NCBI RefSeq assembly: GCF_963457605.1
Contig: NZ_OY735139.1
Coordinates: 1,426,001 to 1,490,000, forward strand
Direction: 5' to 3'
Source: an uncultured Gellertiella sp.
GTDB lineage: Bacteria; Pseudomonadota; Alphaproteobacteria; Rhizobiales; Rhizobiaceae
DNA length: 64,000 nt
The position numbers were made by a program, and so were the translations under genes. Under the pieces are notes generated by a model, which saw nothing but the letters and a program-made list of their open reading frames with translations, searched no databases and was not told where the DNA came from. Positions 39,129-46,558 of the stretch are shown here, piece by piece. Positions within the stretch are counted from its first letter, which is position 1. Every line of letters begins with the position of its first letter.

Positions 39129-39529
39129 GCTTCTCCCGAGCTGTCCTGACTAGCAATAAACGACAATAAAATCGTTTTCAATAGTGGAGTTAAACGTTTT
39201 TATTCCGAGCTCTCCCGTCTTCGGGATCTGCCCCGCCTTAAGATCGCTCGCGGCAACCTGCCATATTGCCGGCGGACGCGAACCGCTTTCAGGATTACCA
39301 CATTGCGCCGCAGACCGAACCGGAAGTTTCAGAAGGGGGCAGCATGCCGCTGTCTCTTGCTGTGCGTCCGCGCAGCAATTGTTTCCGGATCGTTAAAATG
39401 CGCTTGACTTTGCCTGCGACGTAACGCCACACTTTCCCTGTAGGAATAGGTTTTAACCGTCACGCAATAGCCGTTCGGGGGCCCCTGTTGCGCGGTACGG
39501 CATGTCCTGGGCCTTTGGGGGGAGACGTC
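39129..39529. other. 401-base divergent region (LacI operon / APC permease cluster)
   Basis: No gene seen. It contains the A+T-rich operator region at 39160-39205 for the LacI operon, and the leader of the small-membrane-protein operon, ending with GGGGGGAG at about 39517-39524 as ribosome site for the ATG at 39530. Confidence 0.5.
39168..39202. promoter_or_regulatory. Candidate LacI-type operators
   Basis: Two C-G-centred A/T-flanked palindromes: AAAATCGTTTT at 39168-39178 and TAAACGTTTTTA at 39191-39202 (core AAACGTTT perfect). Their CG centres are 22 bases apart, about two helical turns, immediately upstream of the LacI gene. This form is typical of LacI-family sites, suggesting autoregulation. 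Confidence 0.55.
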
Positions 39530-39823
39530 ATGGACACTGATCTCGATCAGCGAATTGAGGCCATGTACCGGCGCGACGTGCTGGGAGCACGGTTGCTGGT
39601 GCTGGTTCTCTGGATAGCCATTCTGTTCGTGCTGGCCTTTTCGTGGCCGCATATTCCCGATGCCGGAGTGCGCGCCATCGTGGCGATTGCCGCCGGTGCC
39701 GTGCTGATCTTCAACACGGCTTCCGTTCAGGCCATGGTACGCAACTATCGCGAGGACAAGCATTTCATCTACGCACTCGACATCCGCAATCTGGATGCGA
39801 TGCGCGAAGCCAAGAAAATGTGA
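39530..39823 (+). CDS. Small membrane protein of the APC permease operon (first)
   Basis: 97 residues, MDTDLDQRIEAMYRRDVLGA at the start. Two hydrophobic segments (LLVLVLWIAILFVLAFSW and VRAIVAIAAGAVLIFNTASV) are followed by a charged cytoplasmic-looking tail with YREDKHFIYALDIRNLDAMR. Not a family I recognise. A strong GGGGGGAG site precedes the ATG. Its TGA runs directly into GAGGGCGG, the ribosome site of the next gene, so the genes are translationally coupled. Context suggests an accessory subunit of the APC transporter. Confidence 0.75.
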   Translation: MDTDLDQRIEAMYRRDVLGARLLVLVLWIAILFVLAFSWPHIPDAGVRAIVAIAAGAVLIFNTASVQAMVRNYREDKHFIYALDIRNLDAMREAKKM

Positions 39824-39833
39824 GGGCGGACCG

Positions 39834-40214
39834 ATGGCCAAATACACACCGCCCGAACAATCCCGTTTCCTGCAGATCGTCGACATCGCCTTCCTGATCA
39901 TCGCCATCTTTGCCGCCCTCTGGCTGCCGCTGAAGGCGGGCTGGGCCGGGGCCTCGAAAAGCATCGACGTCATCGCCAATCCCACCTGGGAAAGCCTGAA
40001 GCAGAGCCCTGCCATGGTCGCCCAATGGGTCAAGCTCGGCTATCCCGATGCCGCCTCCGCCCATGACATCATCCAGAACCGCTTCCACTACAGCATCGAC
40101 TGGATGGAACTGCTGCTGATGTCGGCAGTGGTGATCGGCTACTTCATCTTTGTCTTCAAGGCTTCCGACAAGGAATACCGCGACGTCATCGATGAAAAAT
40201 TCAACGACAAGTGA
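39834..40214 (+). CDS. Small membrane protein of the APC permease operon (second)
   Basis: 126 residues: MAKYTPPEQSRFLQIVDIAF, a first membrane segment (LIIAIFAALWLPLKAGWAG), a roughly 50-residue extracytoplasmic stretch (NPTWESLKQSPAMVAQWVKL) and a second membrane segment (WMELLLMSAVVIGYFIFVFK) with a charged tail. Family not recognised. Starts 10 bases after the first small gene; its TGA again abuts GAGGGCGA, coupling it to the third. Confidence 0.75.
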   Translation: MAKYTPPEQSRFLQIVDIAFLIIAIFAALWLPLKAGWAGASKSIDVIANPTWESLKQSPAMVAQWVKLGYPDAASAHDIIQNRFHYSIDWMELLLMSAVVIGYFIFVFKASDKEYRDVIDEKFNDK

Positions 40215-40224
40215 GGGCGACGAC

Positions 40225-40386
40225 ATGTGGACTTATGCTTCAAACGCATGCTGGGCCGCGTCTGCCGTCCTCGTGCTCTGGATGGTCTATGACTGGTACA
40301 AGACCGACACCAGCTATTCCGAAGAGGTGCTGACATCCTCGCGCGAAGGCGAGATCGAAGCCGAAACCGAACAACACCGGCTTTGA
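40225..40386 (+). CDS. Very small membrane protein of the APC permease operon (third)
   Basis: 53 residues: one N-terminal membrane segment (WAASAVLVLWMVYDWYK) and an acidic tail (GEIEAETEQHRL). Supported by the conserved TGA-GAGGG coupling seen at the stop codons on either side, and by its place between coding neighbours with only 10-13 base gaps. Function unknown; likely a single-span partner of the permease. Confidence 0.7.
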   Translation: MWTYASNACWAASAVLVLWMVYDWYKTDTSYSEEVLTSSREGEIEAETEQHRL

Positions 40387-40399
40387 GGGGGGGGTGATC

Positions 40400-41791
40400 A
40401 TGTCTGAAACAGTCAGTTCTCCCGCCGCCGCCAAGGTCTCGCTGCTGCGCGTTCTCGGGCCTGCCCATGTCTGGGCGCTCGGGGTCGGCATCGTTCTCGT
40501 CGGCGAGTTCACCGGCTGGAATTTTTCCGCCGACAAGGGCGGCTCGCTCGCCGCCCTGATCGTCTGCTGGGTGATCGGCCTTCTCTACACCTCGGTCGCG
40601 ATGATCGATTCCGAAGTCACCTCGACGGTTGCCGCCGCCGGGGGCCAGTATGCCCAGGCCAAGCACATCGTCGGCCCGCTGATGGCCTTCAATGTCGCGC
40701 TCTATCTGGTGTTTGCCTATACGATGCTCGAAGTCTCGGACTCGATCCTCGTCGGAGATCTCTTCGTCAGCCGTGCCGGCGAGGCGGGGCTGAACCACAA
40801 CGGCTTCGTGGTCTTCACCATCGTGCTGCTTGCCTGGCTCAACTATCGCGGCGTGCTGATGACGCTGAATGTCAACTTCATCATCACCGCCCTCGCCTAT
40901 GCCTCGATCCTCATCCTGTTCTTCTCGGTGGAGCCGTGGAGCCAGGGGGCGGTGCTGAAGCTTGGAGACCTCATCACGCCGGACAATGCCCTGCCCTACG
41001 GATGGATCGGGGTGATTGCCTCCTTCCAGTTCGGCATCTGGTATTATCTCGGCATCGAGGGCACGACGCAGGCGGCGGAAGAAGTGCGCTCGCCGGCAAG
41101 GTCGCTACCCTATGGCACCATGGCCGGGATGATCACGCTTTTGATTGCGGCCGCCCTCACCTGGTATGTCTGCGCCTCGCTGCTGCCCTGGGAATATCTG
41201 GGTTTCACCTATTTCCCGCTCGCCGACGCTGCCAAGGTCACCGGCTCCCCGACGCTCGAATTCCTGCTGTTCTGGGGAACCGTCCTGTCGGGCGTCGCCT
41301 CTGCCAATGGCTGCATCAACGATGCGGCCCGCGCCTGGTTCTCGCTGGGCCGCGACCGCTACCTGCCGACCTGGTTCTCGGCGGTGCATCCGAACTACCG
41401 CACGCCCTACCGCTCGATCCTGTTCCTGCTGCCGATCGCGCTGGCCTTCGCCTTCGTATCCGACCTCAATCAGGCGATCACCTTCTCGATCCTGTCGGGC
41501 GTGCTGCAATATACGTTCATGAGCATCAACATCATGATGTTCCGGAAGAAATGGCCGCTCGGATCGATCCGGCGCGGCTATACCCACCCCTTCCATCCGC
41601 TGCCGGCCATCGTGCTGTTCCTGCTCTGCGCCATCACCTATTTCGCGATCTTCCTCGGCTTCGGCTCGCAGCTGACCGCGATGGTGGTGTTCTACCTGGT
41701 CGTCTCGGTCTGGTTCCACTTCTACCGCTACAAATATGTGCGGCGCGGTGACCAGTTCTCGATGCCCTGGCCGAAACCGCAGGGTTACTGA
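40400..41791 (+). CDS. APC-superfamily permease, ethanolamine-permease-like
   Basis: 463-residue transporter with about 12 membrane segments. The first reads VWALGVGIVLVGEFTGWNFS, matching the G-x-x-x-GWNF signature of ethanolamine permeases (Eat type). Later blocks: DSEVTSTVAAAGGQYAQAKH, GIWYYLGIEGTTQAAEEVRS, and GCINDAARAWFSLGRDRYLP, again Eat-like. Imports ethanolamine or another small amine/amino acid by cation coupling. It follows three small membrane-protein genes and precedes two more small genes, a company that single-component APC carriers usually lack. Start ATG at 40400 behind a G-rich site. Confidence 0.88.
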   Translation: MSETVSSPAAAKVSLLRVLGPAHVWALGVGIVLVGEFTGWNFSADKGGSLAALIVCWVIGLLYTSVAMIDSEVTSTVAAAGGQYAQAKHIVGPLMAFNVALYLVFAYTMLEVSDSILVGDLFVSRAGEAGLNHNGFVVFTIVLLAWLNYRGVLMTLNVNFIITALAYASILILFFSVEPWSQGAVLKLGDLITPDNALPYGWIGVIASFQFGIWYYLGIEGTTQAAEEVRSPARSLPYGTMAGMITLLIAAALTWYVCASLLPWEYLGFTYFPLADAAKVTGSPTLEFLLFWGTVLSGVASANGCINDAARAWFSLGRDRYLPTWFSAVHPNYRTPYRSILFLLPIALAFAFVSDLNQAITFSILSGVLQYTFMSINIMMFRKKWPLGSIRRGYTHPFHPLPAIVLFLLCAITYFAIFLGFGSQLTAMVVFYLVVSVWFHFYRYKYVRRGDQFSMPWPKPQGY

Positions 41792-41793
41792 GC

Positions 41794-42525
41794 ATGAATG
41801 TCAGCCTGTGGCAGCTCTTCGGCGGTGCATTGGCAACCCTTCTTGTCGGGTGGCTGCTGCTTCGTGATTACCGGGCTGCCACCCTGTCACGGCAGCGGGA
41901 GGCCGGGGATCTCTTCGGCCTGCTGCTTGCCGCCCTTGACGGGCCACGGATCGCCCCGCAGCAGACGGCGGGCGTCCATTGCCTGGAAGGCCGGGTGAAC
42001 GGGCATTTCGTGCAGATCAAGGCGATCACCGACACGCTCGGGCTGCGCAAGCTGCCGAGCCTCTGGCTGATGATCACGCTGCCCGGCGACACCGGGACCA
42101 TGGCGGTGCTCGACATGGTGATGCGGCCTGCGGGCCAGACGAGCTTTTCGCATTTCGACCGGCTCACCGACACCCTGCCGATGCCACACGGCTTTCCGCA
42201 TGAGGCGGCGCTGAAAACCGACGATCCCGCCCGGGCGCCCGATCCTGAGCTCTTCCGTCCCTGCCTCTATCCCTTCGGCACCGGCCCCGGCAAGGAATTG
42301 CTGCTGTCGCCGAGAGGCGTGCGGCTGGTGCTGCAACTGGCGGAAGCCGAGCGGGCCCGTTATGGCGTGTTCCGCCAGGCCCGCTTCCGGGTCGAGCCGC
42401 TGCGCCCCGAAGACATCCTGCCGCTCGTTACCCTGCTTGCCGATCTGAAGGCCAGGTCGCTTGCCGGTTCCGCCGCCGGATCGTTGCCATCCCCACCCGA
42501 AACGAGGATCGAAGCCTATGGCTGA
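41794..42525 (+). CDS. Hypothetical membrane-anchored protein
   Basis: 243 residues. One N-terminal membrane segment (LWQLFGGALATLLVGWLLLR), then a soluble domain containing VNGHFVQIKAITDTLGLRKL and PSLWLMITLPGDTGTMAVLD, ending in a Pro/Ser-rich tail. No family recognised. It begins 2 bases after the permease stop and overlaps the next gene by 8 bases, so it belongs to the same operon; probably anchored in the inner membrane facing the cytoplasm or periplasm. Confidence 0.75.
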   Translation: MNVSLWQLFGGALATLLVGWLLLRDYRAATLSRQREAGDLFGLLLAALDGPRIAPQQTAGVHCLEGRVNGHFVQIKAITDTLGLRKLPSLWLMITLPGDTGTMAVLDMVMRPAGQTSFSHFDRLTDTLPMPHGFPHEAALKTDDPARAPDPELFRPCLYPFGTGPGKELLLSPRGVRLVLQLAEAERARYGVFRQARFRVEPLRPEDILPLVTLLADLKARSLAGSAAGSLPSPPETRIEAYG

Positions 42526-42805
42526 ACGCCCGGTCAATCCGCATCTGGTGCTTGCCGCCGCTCTTGTGCTGCCCGGTGCCGGACAGGTGATGATCGGCCA
42601 GCCGCAGCGCGGGCTGGTCTTCCTGTTTTTCATCATCATCTTCGGCTGGATCGGCAACCGCCTGATGCTGGATGGCACCTTCTTTGTCCGCCATGTCGGC
42701 TCGATCTTTCTCTACGGCCTCGCCGTCATCGATTCCTACAAGCGTGCCCGGATCCGCATGGCGATCTGGGAACATGGCGAGCGGCAGGCCCGGGCTGCAA
42801 CCTGA
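42518..42805 (+). CDS. Small TM2-like membrane protein
   Basis: 95 residues. NPHLVLAAALVLPGAGQVMI, GQPQRGLVFLFFIIIFGWIG gives two membrane segments around a G-Q-x-x-x-G turn, as in TM2-type small membrane proteins, and a third hydrophobic stretch (VGSIFLYGLAVIDSY) with a basic tail. Overlaps the preceding gene by 8 bases and ends 9 bases from the convergent amidase gene, closing the APC operon. Function unknown. Confidence 0.75.
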   Translation: MAERPVNPHLVLAAALVLPGAGQVMIGQPQRGLVFLFFIIIFGWIGNRLMLDGTFFVRHVGSIFLYGLAVIDSYKRARIRMAIWEHGERQARAAT

Positions 42806-42814
42806 CTACTGTCG

Positions 42815-44182
42815 TCAAAGCCCTTCGAGCAGCCGCTCGGCGGTCAGCGACACCGACAGCAGACGTTCATCCTGATGCGGCAGGCCGGAAAGCAGTAGCC
42901 CGACGGGCATGCCCGCCGCCCCCGTGCCCGAGGGCAGCGACACCCCGCACCAGTCGAGGAAATTGCCGATCAGCGTGTTGCGGAGCGTCAGGCCATTCAT
43001 CCTGAAGAAGGCCTCGTCATCCTCAAGCAGCGGTGCCACCTTCGGTGCCACATGCGGCAAGGTCGGGTAGGCGAGCAATCCGTCCGGCCCGACAAGTGCC
43101 GCCATCTCGGCGATCATCTGCTGGCGCGCGGCCAGAATGGCGATATAGGCGGGCATCGAGGTCTTTTCCCCCAGCCGGCAGCGGGCCACGACACGCGGGT
43201 CCATCGCGCGGGCCGCCTCGCCCTGAAGCCGCTCGCGATGCAGCGCATAGGCTTCCGCCGTCACCAGCGGACCATGCTCGGCCATCAGCGCAAAGATGGC
43301 CGAAAAGGCCGGAACGGCCATGCGCCGGATGCGGGCCCCCGCCTTTTCCAGCCGGGCGAGACCGCGCTCGAAACTTGCCAGTACCTCCGGCTCGATCCCG
43401 TCGAAAACCACCGTTTCCGGCACGAAGATCACCTGTCCGGCAAGATCTGCCGCGCGGATCCCGGACGTCACCTCTCCGCGCAGCGCCGCATCGACCAGCA
43501 CGGCATCGCCGACCGTGCGGGTGAGCGGGCCGAGTGAATCGAGGCTTGTGGCGAGCGGGAAGACGCCGCGCATGGAATAGCGGCCGCGCGTTGCCTTGTA
43601 GCCGACAATGCCGTTGAAAGCCGCCGGAATGCGCACCGATCCGCCGGTATCGGTGCCCATCGACACCGGCACAAGCCCGGCGGCAACCGCCACCGCCGAT
43701 CCCGAGGAAGAGCCGCCCGGCAGGCGGTGCCCGTCCGTCGACCGGGGATTTTCGGGCGTGCCGAAATGCGGGTTGATCCCGAGCCCGGAAAAGGCAAATT
43801 CGCTCATGTTGACCCGGCCCACCGACACCATGCCGGCCCGGGCAAGGGCTGCGACCACATCCGCATCGCGGGCCGCAGACGCGGCCGTCTTCAGGATTTT
43901 CGATCCCGCAGGCGTTGCCATGCCCTCGATGTCGAAAAGGTCCTTCCAGGCAAGCGGAATCCCATCCAGAGGCCCGAGCGACCGGCCCTCGCGGATGCGA
44001 ATGCGGGCGGCTTGCGCCTCCACGAGCGCCCGCTCTTCCGTCAGTTCGAGAAAGATCGACTGGTCGGCATGGCCCTTGATTGCCGCGAGCGTGGAGCGGG
44101 CGAGATCGACCGGATCCAGCGCTCCGGACTGCAGGAGCACCGAAAGCTGGCGGATCGAGCGGGGGGCGGACCTGTCGGTCAT
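42815..44182 (-). CDS. Amidase (amidase signature family)
   Basis: 455-residue amidase with the Ser-cisSer-Lys triad: Lys in LDGIPLAWKDLFDIEG, cis-Ser in LPGGSSSGSAVAVAAGL and the nucleophile Ser in SMGTDTGGSVRIPAAF. Hydrolyses a carboxamide to acid plus ammonia or amine; the family also includes GatA-like and hydrazidase members, but GatB/C neighbours are absent. ATG at 44182 with ACGGAG upstream is preferred to a far upstream start in the opposite gene's leader. Convergent with the APC cluster and divergent from the FAD oxidoreductase gene, so it may process amide substrates of the same pathway. Confidence 0.92.
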   Translation of the reverse strand: MTDRSAPRSIRQLSVLLQSGALDPVDLARSTLAAIKGHADQSIFLELTEERALVEAQAARIRIREGRSLGPLDGIPLAWKDLFDIEGMATPAGSKILKTAASAARDADVVAALARAGMVSVGRVNMSEFAFSGLGINPHFGTPENPRSTDGHRLPGGSSSGSAVAVAAGLVPVSMGTDTGGSVRIPAAFNGIVGYKATRGRYSMRGVFPLATSLDSLGPLTRTVGDAVLVDAALRGEVTSGIRAADLAGQVIFVPETVVFDGIEPEVLASFERGLARLEKAGARIRRMAVPAFSAIFALMAEHGPLVTAEAYALHRERLQGEAARAMDPRVVARCRLGEKTSMPAYIAILAARQQMIAEMAALVGPDGLLAYPTLPHVAPKVAPLLEDDEAFFRMNGLTLRNTLIGNFLDWCGVSLPSGTGAAGMPVGLLLSGLPHQDERLLSVSLTAERLLEGL

Positions 44183-44462
44183 CAGATAACTCCGTTGGAT
44201 TTTTGCCCTGATATTGCATTCCCCTACGTGACAGGCAACCGCAGAGGTGATGATGCCGGCAAACACCTGATCACGGCTTGCCTTTCCGCCCGCTGCTGTG
44301 GCAGGAGTGGTTGAACAGGCGTTCAATAACCCTCGCCCACCCTGTCCCCCAGACCCCGCCCAGGTTCTTCCGGAAAGCTCAAGGGGGGGAAGGAAGACCA
44401 TCGACAGGAAGTGCGCGTCGCCACTCCGGGAAGGGAGCGGTGTGGTGCACGGGAGAAACGGC

Positions 44463-45839
44463 ATGCGCAACGGCGAGATTTCCTTCTGGTACCGCGATAT
44501 CGGCGGCATTCCGGCGCGGCGTGCGGCACTTCCCGGAGATCGCGATGCGGATGTCTGCATCATCGGCGCCGGCTATACCGGGCTCTGGACTGCCTATTAC
44601 CTGAAGAAGGCCGACCCCTCCCTGAACGTGATCGTCGTGGAGCGGGAATTTGCGGGCTTTGGCGGCTCCGGGCGCAATGGCGGCTGGCTGTCGGGCGGCT
44701 TTGCCTGGTCGCGGGAAAAATACCTCTCCACCGGCAGCCGCGATGGCGTGCGCGACATGATCACGGCCATGGCGGGGACCGTGAACGAGGTCATCCGTGT
44801 CGCCGAGCTAGAGGGCATCGACGCTGATATCGTGCGTACCGACGAATTCACCGCCGCCACCAGCCCGGTGCAATGGCAGGGCCTGCAATCGGATTTCGCG
44901 GCGCAGAAGGCCTGGAATGTCGAGGCGGAGGACATCCACCTGATCGGCCGCGACGAGGCGCGGGCCCGCATCCGGGTCAACAATCTCGAAGGCGCGCTGA
45001 TCACCCGGGGCGTCGCCCGGGTGCAGCCTGCAAAGCTGGTGCGGGGTCTGGCCGAGGCCGTCGAACGGCTGGGCGTGACGATCTACGAAGGCACCGGGGT
45101 CACCGGGCTTGAAAAGGGGCTGGTGACCACCCCCTTCGGCACCGTCAGGGCACCTCGCATCATCCGCGCCACCGAAGGCTTTACCGCAGGCCTGCCCGGC
45201 CTGTCGCGCAGCTGGCTGCCGCTCAACAGCGCCCAGATCATCACCGCGCCGCTGTCGCCGGACCTGTGGGAGGAGATCGGCTGGAAGGGATATGAAGTGC
45301 TTGGCGATGGTGCGCATGCCTATTGCTACGCCCAGCGCACCCGCGAGGGCCGCATCGCCATGGGCGGGCGCGGCGTGCCCTACCGCTTCGGCTCGAAGAC
45401 GGATGTCAACGGCCAGACCCAGATGGAAACCGTCCGGCAACTGACGGAGATCCTGCACCGGCATTTCCCCTCCGTCCGCCATGTGCCCGTCGAACATGCC
45501 TGGTGCGGCGTGCTCGGCGTGCCGCGCGACTGGTGCGCCACCGTCGGCCTCGATCCGAAGACCGGCATCGGCTGGGCGGGCGGCTATGTCGGCGTCGGCG
45601 TCTCGACCTCCAACCTCTCGGGCCGCACACTCGCCGATCTGGTGCTGAACCGCAAGACCGAGCTGACCGCCCTGCCCTGGGTCAACCGCCAGGTGCGCCC
45701 CTGGGAGCCGGAGCCGCTGCGCTGGCTCGGCGTCCACGCGATGTACCATCTCTACCATATGGCTGACCGGGCAGAAGCAAGGCCCGGCGCCGGCCCCTCG
45801 CCGCTTGCCCGTTTCGCCAATGCTCTGACCGGGCGCTGA
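44463..45839 (+). CDS. FAD-dependent oxidoreductase (DAO family, PuuB-like)
   Basis: 458 residues. FAD-binding motif DVCIIGAGYTGLWTAYYLKK near residue 30, VVEREFAGFGGSGRNGGWLS, and the C-terminal half with GWAGGYVGVGVSTSNLSGRT. It resembles gamma-glutamylputrescine oxidoreductase and related amine/amino-acid oxidases that give aldehyde plus ammonia or amine. ATG at 44463 (MRNGEISFWYRDIGGIP) has GGGAG 7-8 bases upstream. Followed by a cupin gene 72 bases on, an arrangement common for such oxidases. Substrate unknown; the nearby ethanolamine-like permease suggests an amine. Confidence 0.88.
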   Translation: MRNGEISFWYRDIGGIPARRAALPGDRDADVCIIGAGYTGLWTAYYLKKADPSLNVIVVEREFAGFGGSGRNGGWLSGGFAWSREKYLSTGSRDGVRDMITAMAGTVNEVIRVAELEGIDADIVRTDEFTAATSPVQWQGLQSDFAAQKAWNVEAEDIHLIGRDEARARIRVNNLEGALITRGVARVQPAKLVRGLAEAVERLGVTIYEGTGVTGLEKGLVTTPFGTVRAPRIIRATEGFTAGLPGLSRSWLPLNSAQIITAPLSPDLWEEIGWKGYEVLGDGAHAYCYAQRTREGRIAMGGRGVPYRFGSKTDVNGQTQMETVRQLTEILHRHFPSVRHVPVEHAWCGVLGVPRDWCATVGLDPKTGIGWAGGYVGVGVSTSNLSGRTLADLVLNRKTELTALPWVNRQVRPWEPEPLRWLGVHAMYHLYHMADRAEARPGAGPSPLARFANALTGR

Positions 45840-45911
45840 CCTCTTCCCCTCAAGACCTGCTTCTCTCAAGGCCCAGTTCACTCGAGGCCAAACTACTCAA
45901 GGAATGACAAG

Positions 45912-46274
45912 ATGATCGATTTCAAAGCCTTTGCCGCCCTCGCCGCGATTGATCCCGGCACCTTCGAAGACAAGCCGACCAGCATTGCCGGCAACCAGAA
46001 GGAAGCGGCCGTCGAACTCTGGGTGTCGGAAGACAAGATGACCGAAATCGGCGTCTGGGAATGCACCCCCGGCACCTTTACCGCCGACCGGACGAAATCC
46101 GCCGAATTCTGCCATATCCTGTCGGGCTCGGCGACGCTGGTCAACGAAGACGGATCGGGTGAAAAGACGCTGCGCGCCGGCGATCTGCTGGTGCTGCCGC
46201 TCGGCTGGAAGGGCAAGTGGACCATCCACGAGCAGCTGAAGAAGACCTATGTGATCAACTACGCCGCCGAGTGA
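45912..46274 (+). CDS. Cupin domain protein (DUF861/EutQ-like)
   Basis: 120-residue single cupin. Core segments: MTEIGVWECTPGTFTADRTK, SAEFCHILSGSATLVNEDG and LRAGDLLVLPLGWKGKWTIH. Its motif lacks the full His/His/Glu set of metal cupins, as is usual for the Cupin_3 (DUF861) group. Commonly found beside DAO-type oxidases, as here; role not established. The AAGGAAT before the ATG at 45912 serves as ribosome site. Confidence 0.88.
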   Translation: MIDFKAFAALAAIDPGTFEDKPTSIAGNQKEAAVELWVSEDKMTEIGVWECTPGTFTADRTKSAEFCHILSGSATLVNEDGSGEKTLRAGDLLVLPLGWKGKWTIHEQLKKTYVINYAAE

Positions 46275-46485
46275 GACAGGTCGCCTGAAAAGATCGCGTC
46301 ATCCGCTCCCGCTGTCGCTTTCGCGCCATCGGGAGTGGTCTCCGGACGGTTCGAACCTGTGCTTTTCACCAAAATACAATCGAGACAAGCTAAAAAGGTC
46401 GTTCTTTTGTTCAAATCCGACACAAAATCGGGAAAACATTCTCTTCATCGGACGTTTTTAGACAAGATGTGACGTTCCCAAGCAT

Positions 46486-46558
46486 TCACCCTGCGGGGTG
46501 ATGGCTAAGATGCCCGCCAAATTACTGGTGCCAATCCGACTGGTGGGGTCTCTTTAGA
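46486..46558 (+). ncRNA. Structured 5' leader, possible serC-leader-like regulatory RNA
   Basis: Immediately before the aminotransferase-dehydrogenase gene. First hairpin TCACCC-TGCG-GGGTGA at 46486-46501 is perfect. A second stem pairs CCCGCC (46513-46518) with GGTGGG (about 46541-46546), extended by AGA with TCT outside a small bulge, so it approaches the start codon and could mask the ribosome site. No clear Shine-Dalgarno remains free. The known serC leader of alphaproteobacteria precedes serC-serA; a match is a guess from gene context and architecture, not a verified model hit. Confidence 0.4.

Noticed and set aside
46275-46485. Known riboswitch classes (SAM-II, SAM/SAH) upstream of the SerC-SerA-like gene
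   Set aside because: I could not find their conserved core sequences; only simple hairpins are evident.
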